Positions 17,390 through 26,528 of a DNA stretch of 64,000 bases are shown piece after piece. Source of the DNA: Paenibacillus sp. sptzw28 (GTDB taxonomy: Bacteria > Bacillota > Bacilli > Paenibacillales > Paenibacillaceae). The notes beneath the pieces were generated by a model. That model did no database searches. It saw nothing but the letters and a program-made list of their open reading frames with translations, and was not told the origin of the DNA. The DNA lies in the NCBI RefSeq assembly GCF_019550795.1, contig NZ_CP080545.1, positions 1,507,501-1,571,500 of the forward strand, given 5' to 3'. The position numbers and the translations under genes are program-made. Positions within the stretch are counted from its first letter, which is position 1; each line of letters opens with the position of its first letter.

Positions 17390-18744
17390 GAGATTGCACA
17401 AAAATAGCATTTTTATTCATTTCTTTGGTTCTTCTGTTTGTTGTTACTGCAGGGTGTTCCCCAAATGAGGAACCATCACAAGGGGATAAGGTTCTTAGAA
17501 TTGCCGTTGACTCAAAAGGGGAATATGACTATAAATACCGGGACTATGTCGAAGCGGCATTTCCCGGGCTGAAAGTTGAACTTATTGAATTAGAGGAGGA
17601 CTATAAGCCGAGGTTAAGCATTCAAGAATTTATGAAAAAAATCGAAACGGAAAAGCCGGACCTAATACTCACGTCTTCTTACCGATATGTACAGCTTGCT
17701 GAAAAGGGTCTTGTGGCGGATTTGTCCGTCCGGCTTGCGGAAAGCGGTATGACAGAGGATGACTTCTATCCGGGCATGATAGAATGGGTGAAGCAGGCAA
17801 GCGGAGGAAGGCTTAGCGGCATTGCACCGTTCTTCCAGTCCAGCGTTCTCTATTATAATGAGACTTTATTCAAGAAGTATGGAATTGAACTCCCTCACGA
17901 CGGAATGACGCTTGAGGAAGTGATAGAGCTGGCCAGCCGGTTTACTTCGGGCGGTGGCAGCAAGGACGGCATAGTCGGCATGCATCAACCCTTTTCCAAT
18001 CTGCCCTATAATGTTCTCTCACAATTTGCCATGAGTGAAGGCATCCGGGATGTGACTTTTTCCCGCGGCAAGGTCAGCATGGATACTCCGCTCTGGCGCC
18101 ATATTATTGAAACGGTAATCAATCTATACGAATCGGGAACTTTATCCACGAAGGAAGTTAAAGGGAAAATGATTAACGGGGTATTGACGTTCGATAAGGA
18201 AGCCACTGAACAAGCGAATCTGTTCGAACAGGGGAAAGCAGCCATGAGTATCGGTTATTATGGCATTTCGTATAACACAGAGAAGTTCAAAACCGGGTAC
18301 GTCGAACCACCCGTCAGTTCGAAGGACCGTCTGAGCAGCAGCAACATTTATATTTTTAATATAATGGCGATCGGTGCGGAGGCGAAGAATGCGGAGACGG
18401 CTTGGGATGTGATTCGTTTCATGACCAGTGATCATATGGCAAAAATCCAATCGAAATTGAGTTCGGACACGGCAAGTTCAGGCTTTCCAACCCGGAAGTC
18501 GTACCTTAACTATGTGCAGGATCCTATAATTGGACGCCTTTTTCAGCTAAAGCCTGTTTACTCAACGGCTGAACCGGAAATTGAGACTGTTTACGATGGA
18601 AGGAAGTTCTATCTTTTGTTCGAAGAGTTGGTGAATAAGGAAATGGCCGCTGCCATCAAGGGAGAGAAATCGGTTGATGAGATAATCAAAACGATTCAGA
18701 AGGATGGTCAAGCGCTCCTTGATGCAGCGAAGAAAACAAAATAA
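17386..18744 (+). CDS. family 1 extracellular solute-binding lipoprotein
   Basis: 452 residues with a lipoprotein signal (lipobox VTAGC at about 21-25) and a solute-binding fold (SSVLYYNETLFKKYGIELP, LEEVIELASRF, TAWDVIRFM). It overlaps the upstream gene by ATGA. The outer domain is clearly related to that of the preceding membrane-anchored protein, suggesting duplication. No ABC permease or ATPase is next to it, so it more likely feeds a sensor role or a distant transporter. The ligand is unknown; family relatives bind sugars or oligosaccharides. Confidence 0.75.
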   Translation: MRDCTKIAFLFISLVLLFVVTAGCSPNEEPSQGDKVLRIAVDSKGEYDYKYRDYVEAAFPGLKVELIELEEDYKPRLSIQEFMKKIETEKPDLILTSSYRYVQLAEKGLVADLSVRLAESGMTEDDFYPGMIEWVKQASGGRLSGIAPFFQSSVLYYNETLFKKYGIELPHDGMTLEEVIELASRFTSGGGSKDGIVGMHQPFSNLPYNVLSQFAMSEGIRDVTFSRGKVSMDTPLWRHIIETVINLYESGTLSTKEVKGKMINGVLTFDKEATEQANLFEQGKAAMSIGYYGISYNTEKFKTGYVEPPVSSKDRLSSSNIYIFNIMAIGAEAKNAETAWDVIRFMTSDHMAKIQSKLSSDTASSGFPTRKSYLNYVQDPIIGRLFQLKPVYSTAEPEIETVYDGRKFYLLFEELVNKEMAAAIKGEKSVDEIIKTIQKDGQALLDAAKKTK

Positions 18745-18947
18745 AGGGATTACCGGGAAGCTTGCTTCCACAATATTTCATAATAAATCGCGGTGTGGTA
18801 TATTGGAGGAAAGAAAAACACAAAATGCAAAAGGAGCCGGCTGCAACCGACTCCTTGCGCGAGTAGCCGCTTTTAAGAGCGGAGGCTGGAAAAAGGGTAA
18901 TGATCAGGAAATAGACCGGTACCTTTGGCGAGGGCGGTCTATTTTTT
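18745..18947 (+). ncRNA. candidate antitoxin RNA convergent with the holin-like toxin
   Basis: The stretch has no ORF but strong RNA structure: AAGGAG-C-CGG facing CCG-A-CTCCTT near 18830, a GCCGC/GCGG fold after it, and a terminator with six T's at 18909-18947 whose stem lies over the toxin stop codon. A weak extended -10 (TGGTATATT) is present near 18795. In TxpA/RatA-like systems the antitoxin RNA runs convergently and overlaps the toxin 3' end exactly in this way. The RNA start is not determined. Confidence 0.45.
18909..18947. terminator. shared terminator hairpin of the toxin/antitoxin pair
   Basis: AAATAGACCG pairs with CGGTCTATTT. On the plus strand it runs into six T's. On the minus strand the hairpin begins at the toxin stop codon. 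Confidence 0.75.
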
Positions 18948-19022
18948 CTTGAGGTAAGTAAGCAAAGCGAGAATGAACATGCCGAACATGAACATTAACG
19001 TCAACGCGTCTTGTACCTCCAC
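18939..19022 (-). CDS. putative holin-like type I toxin
   Basis: A 27-residue hydrophobic peptide, starting GTG (MEVQDALTLMFMFGMF) and ending LLTYLKKK. This is the pattern of the Firmicute holin-like toxin (Hol-Tox) family: an acidic start, one membrane helix, a lysine tail. The ribosome site GGGAGG is 7 bases upstream and is trapped in a CTCCC-ttcc-GGGAG hairpin (19031-19044). An 11-base sequence at the 5' end of the message (19053-19063) is complementary to its 3' end (18928-18938), a long-range pairing known from type I toxin mRNAs. Confidence 0.8.
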   Translation of the reverse strand: MEVQDALTLMFMFGMFILALLTYLKKK

Positions 19023-19161
19023 AGCATCACCTCCCTTCCGGGAGACTAGCCAACCGCCCTCGCAAGCCATTCTATCGCACTTTGATTATACAGGAACGTA
19101 TGTTCCTATGTCCATTGTTAGTTGGGACAACTTGGATTTCTTCAAGTTGTCCTTATTTATG

Positions 19162-20322
19162 TCACGCCCCGCCTTTGATCTTGGTAAAGAAGCGGCTGAT
19201 AGCGTAATAAGCCGCTCCGCGAACGGCGGATTGCTCGCTCAGCTCCGCAAACAGAATGCGCAGCCGCTCGCGGTGGTAAGAGAGTGTGCGGCGGTCGACC
19301 GCTTCGCGGACGGCAGCGCCGATCCAGGCTTCCGCGCGGCTCATCCGGTTCCCGATAATGACAACGTCGGGGTTGAAAACGTTGACGATATTGGCGATTC
19401 CCGCGCCAAGGCATTCTCCGATCTGCCGGAATAACGCGATGATTCGTTGATCGCCAGCCTCTGCGGCCGCTAGCAGCGATTCCAGATCGGCAAATCCAAG
19501 CGGAGCGGCCGCTTCGAGCAGCGCGTTCTCCGAAGCGTACAGCTCCCAGCAGCCCAGATTGCCGCAGCGGCATGGCTTTCCGTTCATCTCGATAGAAAGA
19601 TGACCCAGCTCGCCGGAGAACCCGGAGGCCCCTTTATACAACTCTTTACCCAAAATAATACCCGTCCCGATCCCAATGCCGACGCTCACGTAGATTTGAT
19701 GTGGAATGCCGCGCCCGGCTCCGTATTTCTGCTCCCCCTGTGCGCCTGCATTTGCTTCGTTGTCGATGGTTACCGGCACGCTGAAGCGTTCCTCGATCAT
19801 GGATTCCAGCGGTACCTGAGTCCAACCCAGATTGGGTGCGAACAATACATCCCCCCGGTCATTTACGATGCCCGGCACGCCGATGCCGATTCCAACCAGC
19901 CCGTAAGGACTATCCGGCATCGCCGCGATTAATGTTTCTATACATTCGGTTAATATAGGCAGAACATCCTGGGCCGCTTGGGCCTTAAGAGTGAGCTCAC
20001 GGCTGGTAACGACGGTCCCTTCCAGATCCGTCAGAACTCCCCGGATGTAGTTAACGCCGAGATCAATGCCGATCGCATATCCGGAACTGCGGTTGAACAG
20101 CAGCATTACCGGCTTGCGGCCGCCGCTGGATTCGCCCGGGCCGATCTCGATAACCAGATGGCTGTCGATCAGATCCTGAACCAGACTCGACACCGTCGCT
20201 TTGTTCAGTCCGGTGAATTCGGATATTTGCGCCCGGGATAGCGGAGCCGACTTCAGCACCGACTCCAGCACAATGGCAGTATTTATTTTTTTAATCATAG
20301 TGAGATCGCCGGTCGGCCTCAT
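19162..20322 (-). CDS. xylR: xylose repressor XylR (ROK family)
   Basis: 386 residues. An N-terminal winged helix-turn-helix (LSRAQISEFTGLNKATVSSLVQDLI, about residues 30-55) precedes a ROK sugar-sensing domain with GIDLGVNYIRGVLTDL, VTIDNEANAGAQGE, GIGIGTGIILG and the zinc motif CRCGNLGCWE. XylR binds xylO and releases it on xylose. Start ATG 20322 has AGGAG about 11 bases upstream; the earlier ATG at 20343 has no site. An operator lies 150 bases upstream, implying self-control, and the target genes xylA and xylB lie just beyond. Confidence 0.9.
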   Translation of the reverse strand: MRPTGDLTMIKKINTAIVLESVLKSAPLSRAQISEFTGLNKATVSSLVQDLIDSHLVIEIGPGESSGGRKPVMLLFNRSSGYAIGIDLGVNYIRGVLTDLEGTVVTSRELTLKAQAAQDVLPILTECIETLIAAMPDSPYGLVGIGIGVPGIVNDRGDVLFAPNLGWTQVPLESMIEERFSVPVTIDNEANAGAQGEQKYGAGRGIPHQIYVSVGIGIGTGIILGKELYKGASGFSGELGHLSIEMNGKPCRCGNLGCWELYASENALLEAAAPLGFADLESLLAAAEAGDQRIIALFRQIGECLGAGIANIVNVFNPDVVIIGNRMSRAEAWIGAAVREAVDRRTLSYHRERLRILFAELSEQSAVRGAAYYAISRFFTKIKGGA

Positions 20323-20474
20323 AGGTTTGGTGGCTCCTGTCATGATGGTTTCGAGCTTACATATATCAATTGGACCAAGAACGTCCTATCGTTTCGTTTG
20401 TCGGAAGGCCGGCGGGTTAATCGCCAGTTCACATTGTAACATGCTTTACCTCAAAACTAGTTTACCACATTTAC

Positions 20475-20499
20475 TTAGTTTGTTTAATGGACAAACAAA
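20475..20499. promoter_or_regulatory. xylO operator upstream of xylR
   Basis: TTAGTTTGTTTAA then TGGACAAACAAA form an imperfect dyad matching the Bacillus xylO pattern. It differs from the xylA copy at one base. Confidence 0.85.
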
Positions 20500-20579
20500 C
20501 ACGATGGTGAAAGTGCAAGATCAAACGCAGCAAAGCATTATGGTCCCTTTCAGATAGCGTGTGACCAACCACAATAAAA

Positions 20580-20634
20580 TTATCCCATAATAAATAAAAG
20601 CTGCTGTTTCAGCAGCTGTTCATTTATGGGATAA
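20580..20634 (-). terminator. double-stem terminator after the 20696 gene
   Basis: Perfect outer arms TTATCCCATAA/TTATGGGATAA enclose a perfect inner hairpin AGCTGCTG/CAGCAGCT. On the minus strand the inner hairpin is followed by TTTTATTTATT, placing it after the gene at 20696-21136. Confidence 0.75.
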
Positions 20635-20695
20635 CTTTACAGTATCCGATATTATAAAATAGTTTCTTGTCCAATCAGCTATAGGAAATTTTATA

Positions 20696-21136
20696 TCAAT
20701 CATCGCAATAAGCAACAGCATTGAAGCTCTCCGGGCCGACCCGGGTCAGGGTCGAACCAAGATTAGCAATACCACGGATAAACGCGGTATAGACGAGTAG
20801 ATTGGACGGAGGCGGAGGTACATTATAATCCGATCCCGTAACGGTAAAAACGCGCATGAGGGGCCCCGGATTGTCCCCCTCACTAAAGATTGCGTTATAA
20901 ACCTGCGGATCTGTTGACCGCGTTCCACGTACAACAAATATTTCCACAACTGCATCCGATGCCGCCGAAATATTAATCGTTGCAGTCGCCGTGAATTGGA
21001 CGCGAATGATTCCAACGGGGTTGATGCAGTCAAGACCTACTTGAGCGAAAAGTTCCGGATCCATTCCAAAAGTATCCGAAATCGAAGAGCTGAAACTTGC
21101 ATTTTGCGAAGTTCTGGCGTCTAGTAAACGTGCCAT
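20696..21136 (-). CDS. conserved beta-rich protein, possible spore-surface protein
   Basis: 146 residues, Ser/Thr/Asn-rich and beta-rich, without signal peptide or membrane helix. The beginning MARLLDARTSQNASFSSS and the later VQFTATATINISA and AFIRGIANLGSTLTRVGPESFNAVAYCDD stretches are suggestive of small spore-coat or exosporium jelly-roll proteins of Bacillales (such as ExsC-like), but this is a weak resemblance. AGGGAGA lies about 12 bases before ATG. It sits alone between xylR and xylA, with its own terminator, so it is probably not part of xylose metabolism. Confidence 0.45.
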   Translation of the reverse strand: MARLLDARTSQNASFSSSISDTFGMDPELFAQVGLDCINPVGIIRVQFTATATINISAASDAVVEIFVVRGTRSTDPQVYNAIFSEGDNPGPLMRVFTVTGSDYNVPPPPSNLLVYTAFIRGIANLGSTLTRVGPESFNAVAYCDD

Positions 21137-21301
21137 CGACAGTTCAGTCTCCCTATGTCACTAGTTATGTTATGTAGACAGGCCAAGAGGTGCTTGGACA
21201 AATGCAGTAATGTTAATAAATCGATTGAACGAGCCCTGCTTGTCTCCCATCGGATGAAGCAGCCCGTCTTGTAAATTTTTCACCGGCACCCTCAATAACC
21301 C

Positions 21302-21326
21302 TTAGTTTGTTTAATAGACAAACAAA
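21302..21326. promoter_or_regulatory. xylO operator of xylAB
   Basis: TTAGTTTGTTTAA then TAGACAAACAAA, the second copy of the XylR dyad. The candidate -35 box TAGACA (21315-21320) is inside it, so bound XylR would block polymerase. Confidence 0.88.
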
Positions 21327-21344
21327 GTTATTTTATGCTATGCT
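21315..21344 (+). promoter_or_regulatory. candidate xylAB promoter
   Basis: -35 TAGACA and -10 TATGCT are separated by 18 bases and overlap the operator on the left. Confidence 0.5.
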
Positions 21345-21360
21345 TGTTGCAGGGCGCTGC

Positions 21361-21376
21361 AAGGAAACGTTTACAT
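21361..21376 (+). promoter_or_regulatory. cre site for CcpA
   Basis: AAGGAAACGTTTACAT matches the cre consensus WTGNAARCGNWWWCAW at 15 of 16 positions. It lies between the promoter and xylA, so CcpA would act as a roadblock when glucose is present. Confidence 0.75.
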
Positions 21377-21435
21377 TTATGCGTCGATATCATCATTTTT
21401 ACCATTCCATTCCATTCAAGGAGGCCGTTTATTAA

Positions 21436-22749
21436 ATGACTTATTTTAAAAATGTCGGCAAAATCGCCTACGAAGGAAAAGGCTCGGACAATCCGCTTGC
21501 ATTCAAGCATTATAACCCAAAAGAGACCGTACTCGGCAAAACGATGGAGGAGCATCTTCGTTTCGCTGTCGCATACTGGCATACATTTACAGGCTCCGGC
21601 TCGGATCCGTTCGGCGTTGGAACAGCTGTCCGCGCATGGGACCGCCCGGACGCAATGGATCAGGCTAAAGCCCGTGTCGAAGCGAATTTTGAATTCCTCG
21701 AGAAGATCGGCATTCCTTACTACTGCTTCCATGACCGCGATATCGCCCCTGAAGGCGAGACGCTGCAGCAAACGAACAAGAACCTTGATATTATCGTCGA
21801 TATGCTGGAATCCAACATGAAGTCATCGGGCGCGAAGCTGCTGTGGAACACAGCCAATATGTTCACGAACCCGCGTTTCGTTCACGGCGCAGGCACGACG
21901 TCCAATGCGGAAGTCTATGCTTACGCCGGCGCGCAGCTGAAGAAAAGCCTTGAAATCGGCAAACGCCTCGGCGCTGAGAACTACGTGTTCTGGGGCGGCC
22001 GCGAAGGCTACGAAACGCTGCTTAACACGGATATGGCGCTTGAGCTCGACAACCTGGCACGCCTGTTCCATATGGCGATCGCTTATTCGAAGGAAATCGG
22101 ATTCGGCGCTCAATTCCTAATCGAGCCGAAGCCGAAGGAGCCGTCGAAGCATCAGTATGATTTTGACGCTGCAACCACCATTGCATTCCTGCAAAAATAC
22201 GACTTGAAAGAGTACTTCAAGCTGAACCTCGAAGCCAACCATGCGACGCTGGCAGGCCATACGTTTGAGCACGAAATCCGCGTTGCTGCAATCAACGGCA
22301 TGCTCGGATCGCTTGATGCGAACCAAGGCGATCTGCTGCTCGGATGGGATACCGACGAATTCCCGACCGACCTGTACGCAACGACGCTGACGATGTACGA
22401 AGTGCTGAAAGCCGGCGGAATCGGCAAAGGCGGCGTCAACTTCGACGCGAAGGTGCGCCGCGGTTCGTTCGAGGACGAGGACCTCTTCCTCGCGCACATC
22501 GCTGGTATGGACAGCTATGCATGGGGACTTAAAGCGGCTGCCAAGCTGATCGAAGACAAGGTTCTTGACAACATTGTGGACAACCGCTACCGCAGCTTCC
22601 GGGACGGCATCGGCGCGGAGATCGTTTCCGGCAAAGCGACGCTGCAATCCTTGGAGCAGTACGCCCTGCAGAACAACCCGATCAAAAACGAATCCGGCCG
22701 TCAAGAGCGCATCAAATTGCTGCTCAGCGAAGTTATTTTCAGCGTATAA
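21436..22749 (+). CDS. xylA: xylose isomerase
   Basis: 437 residues, class II length. It converts D-xylose to D-xylulose in the cytoplasm using two divalent metals. All key residues are visible: H99 and D102 (YCFHDRD), E230 and K232 (LIEPKPKEP), E266 and H269 (LNLEANHA), D294 (GSLDANQGD), D305/D307 (GWDTDEFP) and D337 (NFDAKVRR). AGGAGG lies about 10 bases before ATG. Control is by the xylO and cre sites upstream. xylB follows 19 bases after the stop. Confidence 0.97.
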   Translation: MTYFKNVGKIAYEGKGSDNPLAFKHYNPKETVLGKTMEEHLRFAVAYWHTFTGSGSDPFGVGTAVRAWDRPDAMDQAKARVEANFEFLEKIGIPYYCFHDRDIAPEGETLQQTNKNLDIIVDMLESNMKSSGAKLLWNTANMFTNPRFVHGAGTTSNAEVYAYAGAQLKKSLEIGKRLGAENYVFWGGREGYETLLNTDMALELDNLARLFHMAIAYSKEIGFGAQFLIEPKPKEPSKHQYDFDAATTIAFLQKYDLKEYFKLNLEANHATLAGHTFEHEIRVAAINGMLGSLDANQGDLLLGWDTDEFPTDLYATTLTMYEVLKAGGIGKGGVNFDAKVRRGSFEDEDLFLAHIAGMDSYAWGLKAAAKLIEDKVLDNIVDNRYRSFRDGIGAEIVSGKATLQSLEQYALQNNPIKNESGRQERIKLLLSEVIFSV

Positions 22750-22768
22750 AAAGGAGGTCCGTTTTCAA

Positions 22769-24265
22769 ATGTCTTATGTCATTGGGATCGACCTTGGAAC
22801 AAGCGCGGTGAAGGCGCTGCTCCTCGACAGGAGCGGCGCGGTTCTCGCGGAAGCGACGCGCAGCTACCCGCTCTTTCACGAGCATACGGGCTGGAGCGAG
22901 CAGCGTCCGGACGACTGGGTTGAAGGAACGCTGGAAGCGGTTCGCGAGCTCGTGCAGTCATCCGGAGCAGCCGCCGATGCGATCGAAGGCATCAGCTTCT
23001 CCGGCCAGATGCACGGTCTTGTACTGCTCGACTCGGCAGGAAACCCGGTGCGCAGCGCGATCCTATGGAACGATACGCGTACAACGGCGGAATGCCGCGA
23101 GATCGAGCAGACGCTCGGCGCAGGACTTCTGAGCATCACCCGCAATCCGGCGCTCGAAGGCTTCACGCTTCCGAAGATTCTATGGGTACGCAAGAATGAA
23201 CCGGAGCTCTTCGCGCAAGCGGAGCTGTTCCTGCTGCCGAAGGATTATGTGCGCTACCGGCTGACCGGCGCGCTGCATATGGATTATTCCGACGCTGCAG
23301 GCACGCTGCTGCTGGACGTTGCGGCCAAATCGTGGAGCGGCAACGTTCTTGCCTCCTTCGGACTGCCTGAATCATTCTGTCCGCCGCTTATCGAATCGCA
23401 CGGCCAAGTAGGCACACTGCTGCCGGAGCAAGCGATACGAACAGGCCTGTCGCCGTCGACAAAAGTATTCGCAGGCGGTGCGGACAATGCGTGCGGCGCG
23501 ATCGGCGCCGGAATACTGAAGGACGGCCTGACGATGTGCAGCATCGGCACGTCGGGCGTTATTCTCTCCTATGAGCAGGGAAGCGGCAGCGACTATGCGG
23601 GGAAGGTGCACTTCTTCAACCACGGCAAGGAGGACGCCTTCTATGCTATGGGCGTCACTTTGGCGGCCGGCTACAGTCTCAGCTGGTTCAAGAACACGTT
23701 TGCCAAGGGCGAGTCGTTCGATGATCTGCTTGCCGGCGTTGGGGATGTTCGTCCAGGCGCGAACGGCCTGCTGTTCACGCCGTATATCGTTGGCGAACGG
23801 ACGCCGCATGCCGACGCGGTCATCCGCGGGAGCTTTATCGGCATTGACGGCTCGCACGAACGGGTTCATTTTGCCCGGGCGGTAATGGAAGGCATCACGT
23901 TCTCGCTCAATGAATCCGTCGATCTGTTCCGCCAAGCCGGCAAGACGGTCGATACGATCGTTTCCATCGGCGGCGGCGCTCAAAATCCGGTCTGGCTGCA
24001 AATGCAGGCCGATATATTTGGTGCCGACGTCGTTGCGCTCGAGAACGAGCAGGGACCCGGGCTTGGCGCCGCCATGCTTGCAGCTCACGGCTGCGGCTGG
24101 TTTGACAGTCTGGATGAATGCGCGGACAGTTTCGTGAAGCGCGCTTCCGTCTATAAGCCGCAGCCTGCGGCAGTGGATGCTTATGCAGGGCTGTTCCGGG
24201 TCTATCAGGATGTTTATGGACAAACAAAGGGACTGAACGAGGCGCTTAAGTCTTTCAGAGGTTAA
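22769..24265 (+). CDS. xylB: xylulokinase
   Basis: 498 residues, FGGY carbohydrate kinase. It phosphorylates D-xylulose to xylulose 5-phosphate for the pentose phosphate pathway. Visible motifs: the ATP-binding start GIDLGTSAVKALL, substrate loop GQMHGLV, GGADNACGAIGAG in the hinge and the second ATP motif GGGAQNPVWLQMQADIFG. Start ATG has AAAAAGGAGG upstream; the reading frame is open further up inside xylA but that part is only overlap. A partial XylR-like sequence occurs near its 3' end (24211-24228). Confidence 0.96.
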   Translation: MSYVIGIDLGTSAVKALLLDRSGAVLAEATRSYPLFHEHTGWSEQRPDDWVEGTLEAVRELVQSSGAAADAIEGISFSGQMHGLVLLDSAGNPVRSAILWNDTRTTAECREIEQTLGAGLLSITRNPALEGFTLPKILWVRKNEPELFAQAELFLLPKDYVRYRLTGALHMDYSDAAGTLLLDVAAKSWSGNVLASFGLPESFCPPLIESHGQVGTLLPEQAIRTGLSPSTKVFAGGADNACGAIGAGILKDGLTMCSIGTSGVILSYEQGSGSDYAGKVHFFNHGKEDAFYAMGVTLAAGYSLSWFKNTFAKGESFDDLLAGVGDVRPGANGLLFTPYIVGERTPHADAVIRGSFIGIDGSHERVHFARAVMEGITFSLNESVDLFRQAGKTVDTIVSIGGGAQNPVWLQMQADIFGADVVALENEQGPGLGAAMLAAHGCGWFDSLDECADSFVKRASVYKPQPAAVDAYAGLFRVYQDVYGQTKGLNEALKSFRG

Positions 24266-24308
24266 TATCTACCGGTTTCGCATGAAATCCAGAGTACTGG
24301 CTATTATC

Positions 24309-24348
24309 AGCCGCTTCTTTCGCTTAAGTCGAAGGGGGCGGCTTTGTT
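24309..24348 (+). terminator. terminator of xylAB
   Basis: AGCCGCTTCTTTCG and CGAAGGGGGCGGCT pair (with G-T pairs) around CTTAAGT, followed by TTGTTACTT. Confidence 0.75.
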
Positions 24349-24434
24349 ACTTCAAAAGCAACTTATTCTCATTTTCCTTCGTATACATGATGTGATTATA
24401 TGGACAGGTTCAGCATCCAAGTGGAGGGATCGAG

Positions 24435-25136
24435 ATGAACGTCTTAAGCGTAGACATCCGGAATGCAGGGTATGAAGAAAGCAAGCCCGTCATCCGCGAT
24501 GTCTCTTTTTCGGTAAAAGCAGGCGAGCTTGTCGGATTGATAGGTCCAAACGGCGCGGGCAAAAGCACGACGATAAAGTCTCTGCTTGGACTTCTCCGCC
24601 ATGTCGACGGGACGATTGTATTCGAAGGCGAATACAAACGATATGCCTATGTCCCCGAGCAGCCGGTGCTTTATGAATATATGACACTCTGGGAGCACCT
24701 TCAGCTTGCGGCGGCGGCGTACGGCCTCGATGAGCAGACCTTTCTCCGCCGGGCGGAGCTGATGCTCGACCGGTTCCGTCTTACCGAGGAGCGTCATCGC
24801 CTCCCGACCGGCTTCTCCAAGGGCATGCAGCAAAAGATGATGCTGATTATCGGGTTCCTCCTTCAGCCGGACATATATGTCGTCGATGAACCGTTCGTCG
24901 GCCTTGACCCGAGAGCGACGCGCGACTTCCTCGAGCTGCTTGAAGCGGAACGCCGCCGCGGCGCAGGTGTGCTTATGTGTACGCATGTGCTCGATACTGC
25001 AGAGAGGATATGCGACAGGTTCATTCTGATCAACGGCGGATCGGTTGTCGCCCAAGGAACGATGGAGGAAGTCAGAGCTCAGGCTGGATGTGAAACGGAT
25101 GCGCTGTTAACCGATTGCTTCTATGCGCTCACTTAA
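24435..25136 (+). CDS. ecsA: ABC transporter ATPase EcsA
   Basis: 233 residues. Walker A is GPNGAGKST (about 37-45), Walker B YVVDEPFVGLD, H-switch CTHVLD. The signature is FSKGM instead of LSGGQ, characteristic of EcsA. Together with EcsB it forms a transporter needed in Bacillus for secretion, RasP-dependent membrane proteolysis and competence. Start ATG with GGAGGGATCGAG upstream. ecsB follows 13 bases later, so the two form an operon. ecsC is not adjacent. Confidence 0.85.
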   Translation: MNVLSVDIRNAGYEESKPVIRDVSFSVKAGELVGLIGPNGAGKSTTIKSLLGLLRHVDGTIVFEGEYKRYAYVPEQPVLYEYMTLWEHLQLAAAAYGLDEQTFLRRAELMLDRFRLTEERHRLPTGFSKGMQQKMMLIIGFLLQPDIYVVDEPFVGLDPRATRDFLELLEAERRRGAGVLMCTHVLDTAERICDRFILINGGSVVAQGTMEEVRAQAGCETDALLTDCFYALT

Positions 25137-25149
25137 GGGAGGATAACTT

Positions 25150-26445
25150 GTGGTATCGACACATTTGACTCATCTGGGTTCGAAGGCTGATGCCGCCGGC
25201 CGCTGGACGGCAGGAGGACTGTTCCGCCGCAGGGTGGCGCGATTTTGGAGAGAGCAATGGGGCGTATGGCGAACCGCGCTCGACTGGACAGTGTGGCTGT
25301 ATATTCTGATCCCGGCACTCTGGATCGGCGGCGGCCTGTATGCGGGTCTATGGAACAGTCCGCCATCATGGCTAACCGAGCTGCCGTTATGGGCGGGAGA
25401 GCGAATATCGCTGATTGTTGTATTAATCGGCAGGCTGCGTACATTTGCGGAAGATGCCGACGTGCTTTTTCTGCTGCAAAAGAAAGAATGGGTCCGCAGC
25501 CTTACGCTGCGCGGATTGGGCTATACGTCGGTCATACTGGCCTTCATGGCATCGATCGTTTATGCACTGCTGCTTCCGTTTCTGGTCGCCATTCACCATC
25601 TGTCTGCCGGATCGATTATAGCGTTGTGGGGCTATACAGTCGAGTGGGCGATTATTGGAGCGATTTGGCGAAATCTCATTGACGGCCGCTACCGCGGCTG
25701 GCGTAAAATCGTTTGGAAGACCGCCGCTGCCGCGCTGCTTACGGTTACCTATGTTGTTCCCGGTGTAGTAACCGGGACGGGATGGGACCAGCTGCTGCTG
25801 CCGATTGTCGTCGGAGCTGCGGCAATTGCAATTCTTACGCGTATGAAGCTGCGGGCGCGCGACACGTTCGATTCCGACGTTCAGCTGGAGCACCGGGCTC
25901 GCCTCGCAAGCACGGAGCTTCTACTGACAGGTGTCATCGCGCGTAAACCGCGGGTGAAGCTTAATCGCCCGATGCTGCTGCGCGAATCTAACCGGTTATT
26001 CAAGTCGTTTGACGATAAGACGATATTGGCTGAGACTGTCCTGAAGACTTTCGTACGGCGGCTGTCGCTGCTGCGTGTCTGGCTGAGCTTTACCGGTGCT
26101 TCCATCATGGCGGTTTCATTGTCTCCGGCAGGACTTAAGCTGACGATTGTTTTCGTGTTTCCGATTTTGCTCGCTATCTGGGTGCAGTCCCACTTTCGCA
26201 ATGTTGCCGGAGAAGCGTTCGTCAAGCAGTTCACCTGGTCCGATCAAGCCTTGAAGGAAGCTTCAGAAAGGGCGCGCTATTGGCTTGTTGTCCCTGCCGT
26301 GGTTCTGCTGAGTGTTACTTCAGGGCTGCAGATTTATGGAATACCGGGAATAGTGATTGCAGCCCCGGCCCTGGCGATATGGTTTGTAGTAAATAAGTTT
26401 CTTTCCGATATCATGATGCTGAGCTTGCGCAAAGAAAGACGTTGA
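25150..26445 (+). CDS. ecsB: ABC transporter permease EcsB
   Basis: 431 residues with six or more membrane helices in two blocks separated by a long central cytoplasmic part. The family marker is the start FRRRVARFWREQWGVWRTALDW followed by FAEDADVLFLLQKK. GTG start with GGGAGG 7 bases upstream. It is the membrane partner of EcsA; the transported substrate is not firmly known in the family. Confidence 0.83.
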   Translation: MVSTHLTHLGSKADAAGRWTAGGLFRRRVARFWREQWGVWRTALDWTVWLYILIPALWIGGGLYAGLWNSPPSWLTELPLWAGERISLIVVLIGRLRTFAEDADVLFLLQKKEWVRSLTLRGLGYTSVILAFMASIVYALLLPFLVAIHHLSAGSIIALWGYTVEWAIIGAIWRNLIDGRYRGWRKIVWKTAAAALLTVTYVVPGVVTGTGWDQLLLPIVVGAAAIAILTRMKLRARDTFDSDVQLEHRARLASTELLLTGVIARKPRVKLNRPMLLRESNRLFKSFDDKTILAETVLKTFVRRLSLLRVWLSFTGASIMAVSLSPAGLKLTIVFVFPILLAIWVQSHFRNVAGEAFVKQFTWSDQALKEASERARYWLVVPAVVLLSVTSGLQIYGIPGIVIAAPALAIWFVVNKFLSDIMMLSLRKERR

Positions 26446-26528
26446 CCAAGGGGGCGCATTATCTCTGCATGTGAAGGGCATTCTATAAGGTGATTGCTAT
26501 ATTTTACCCGGAAAAGGAATGTGTCCCT

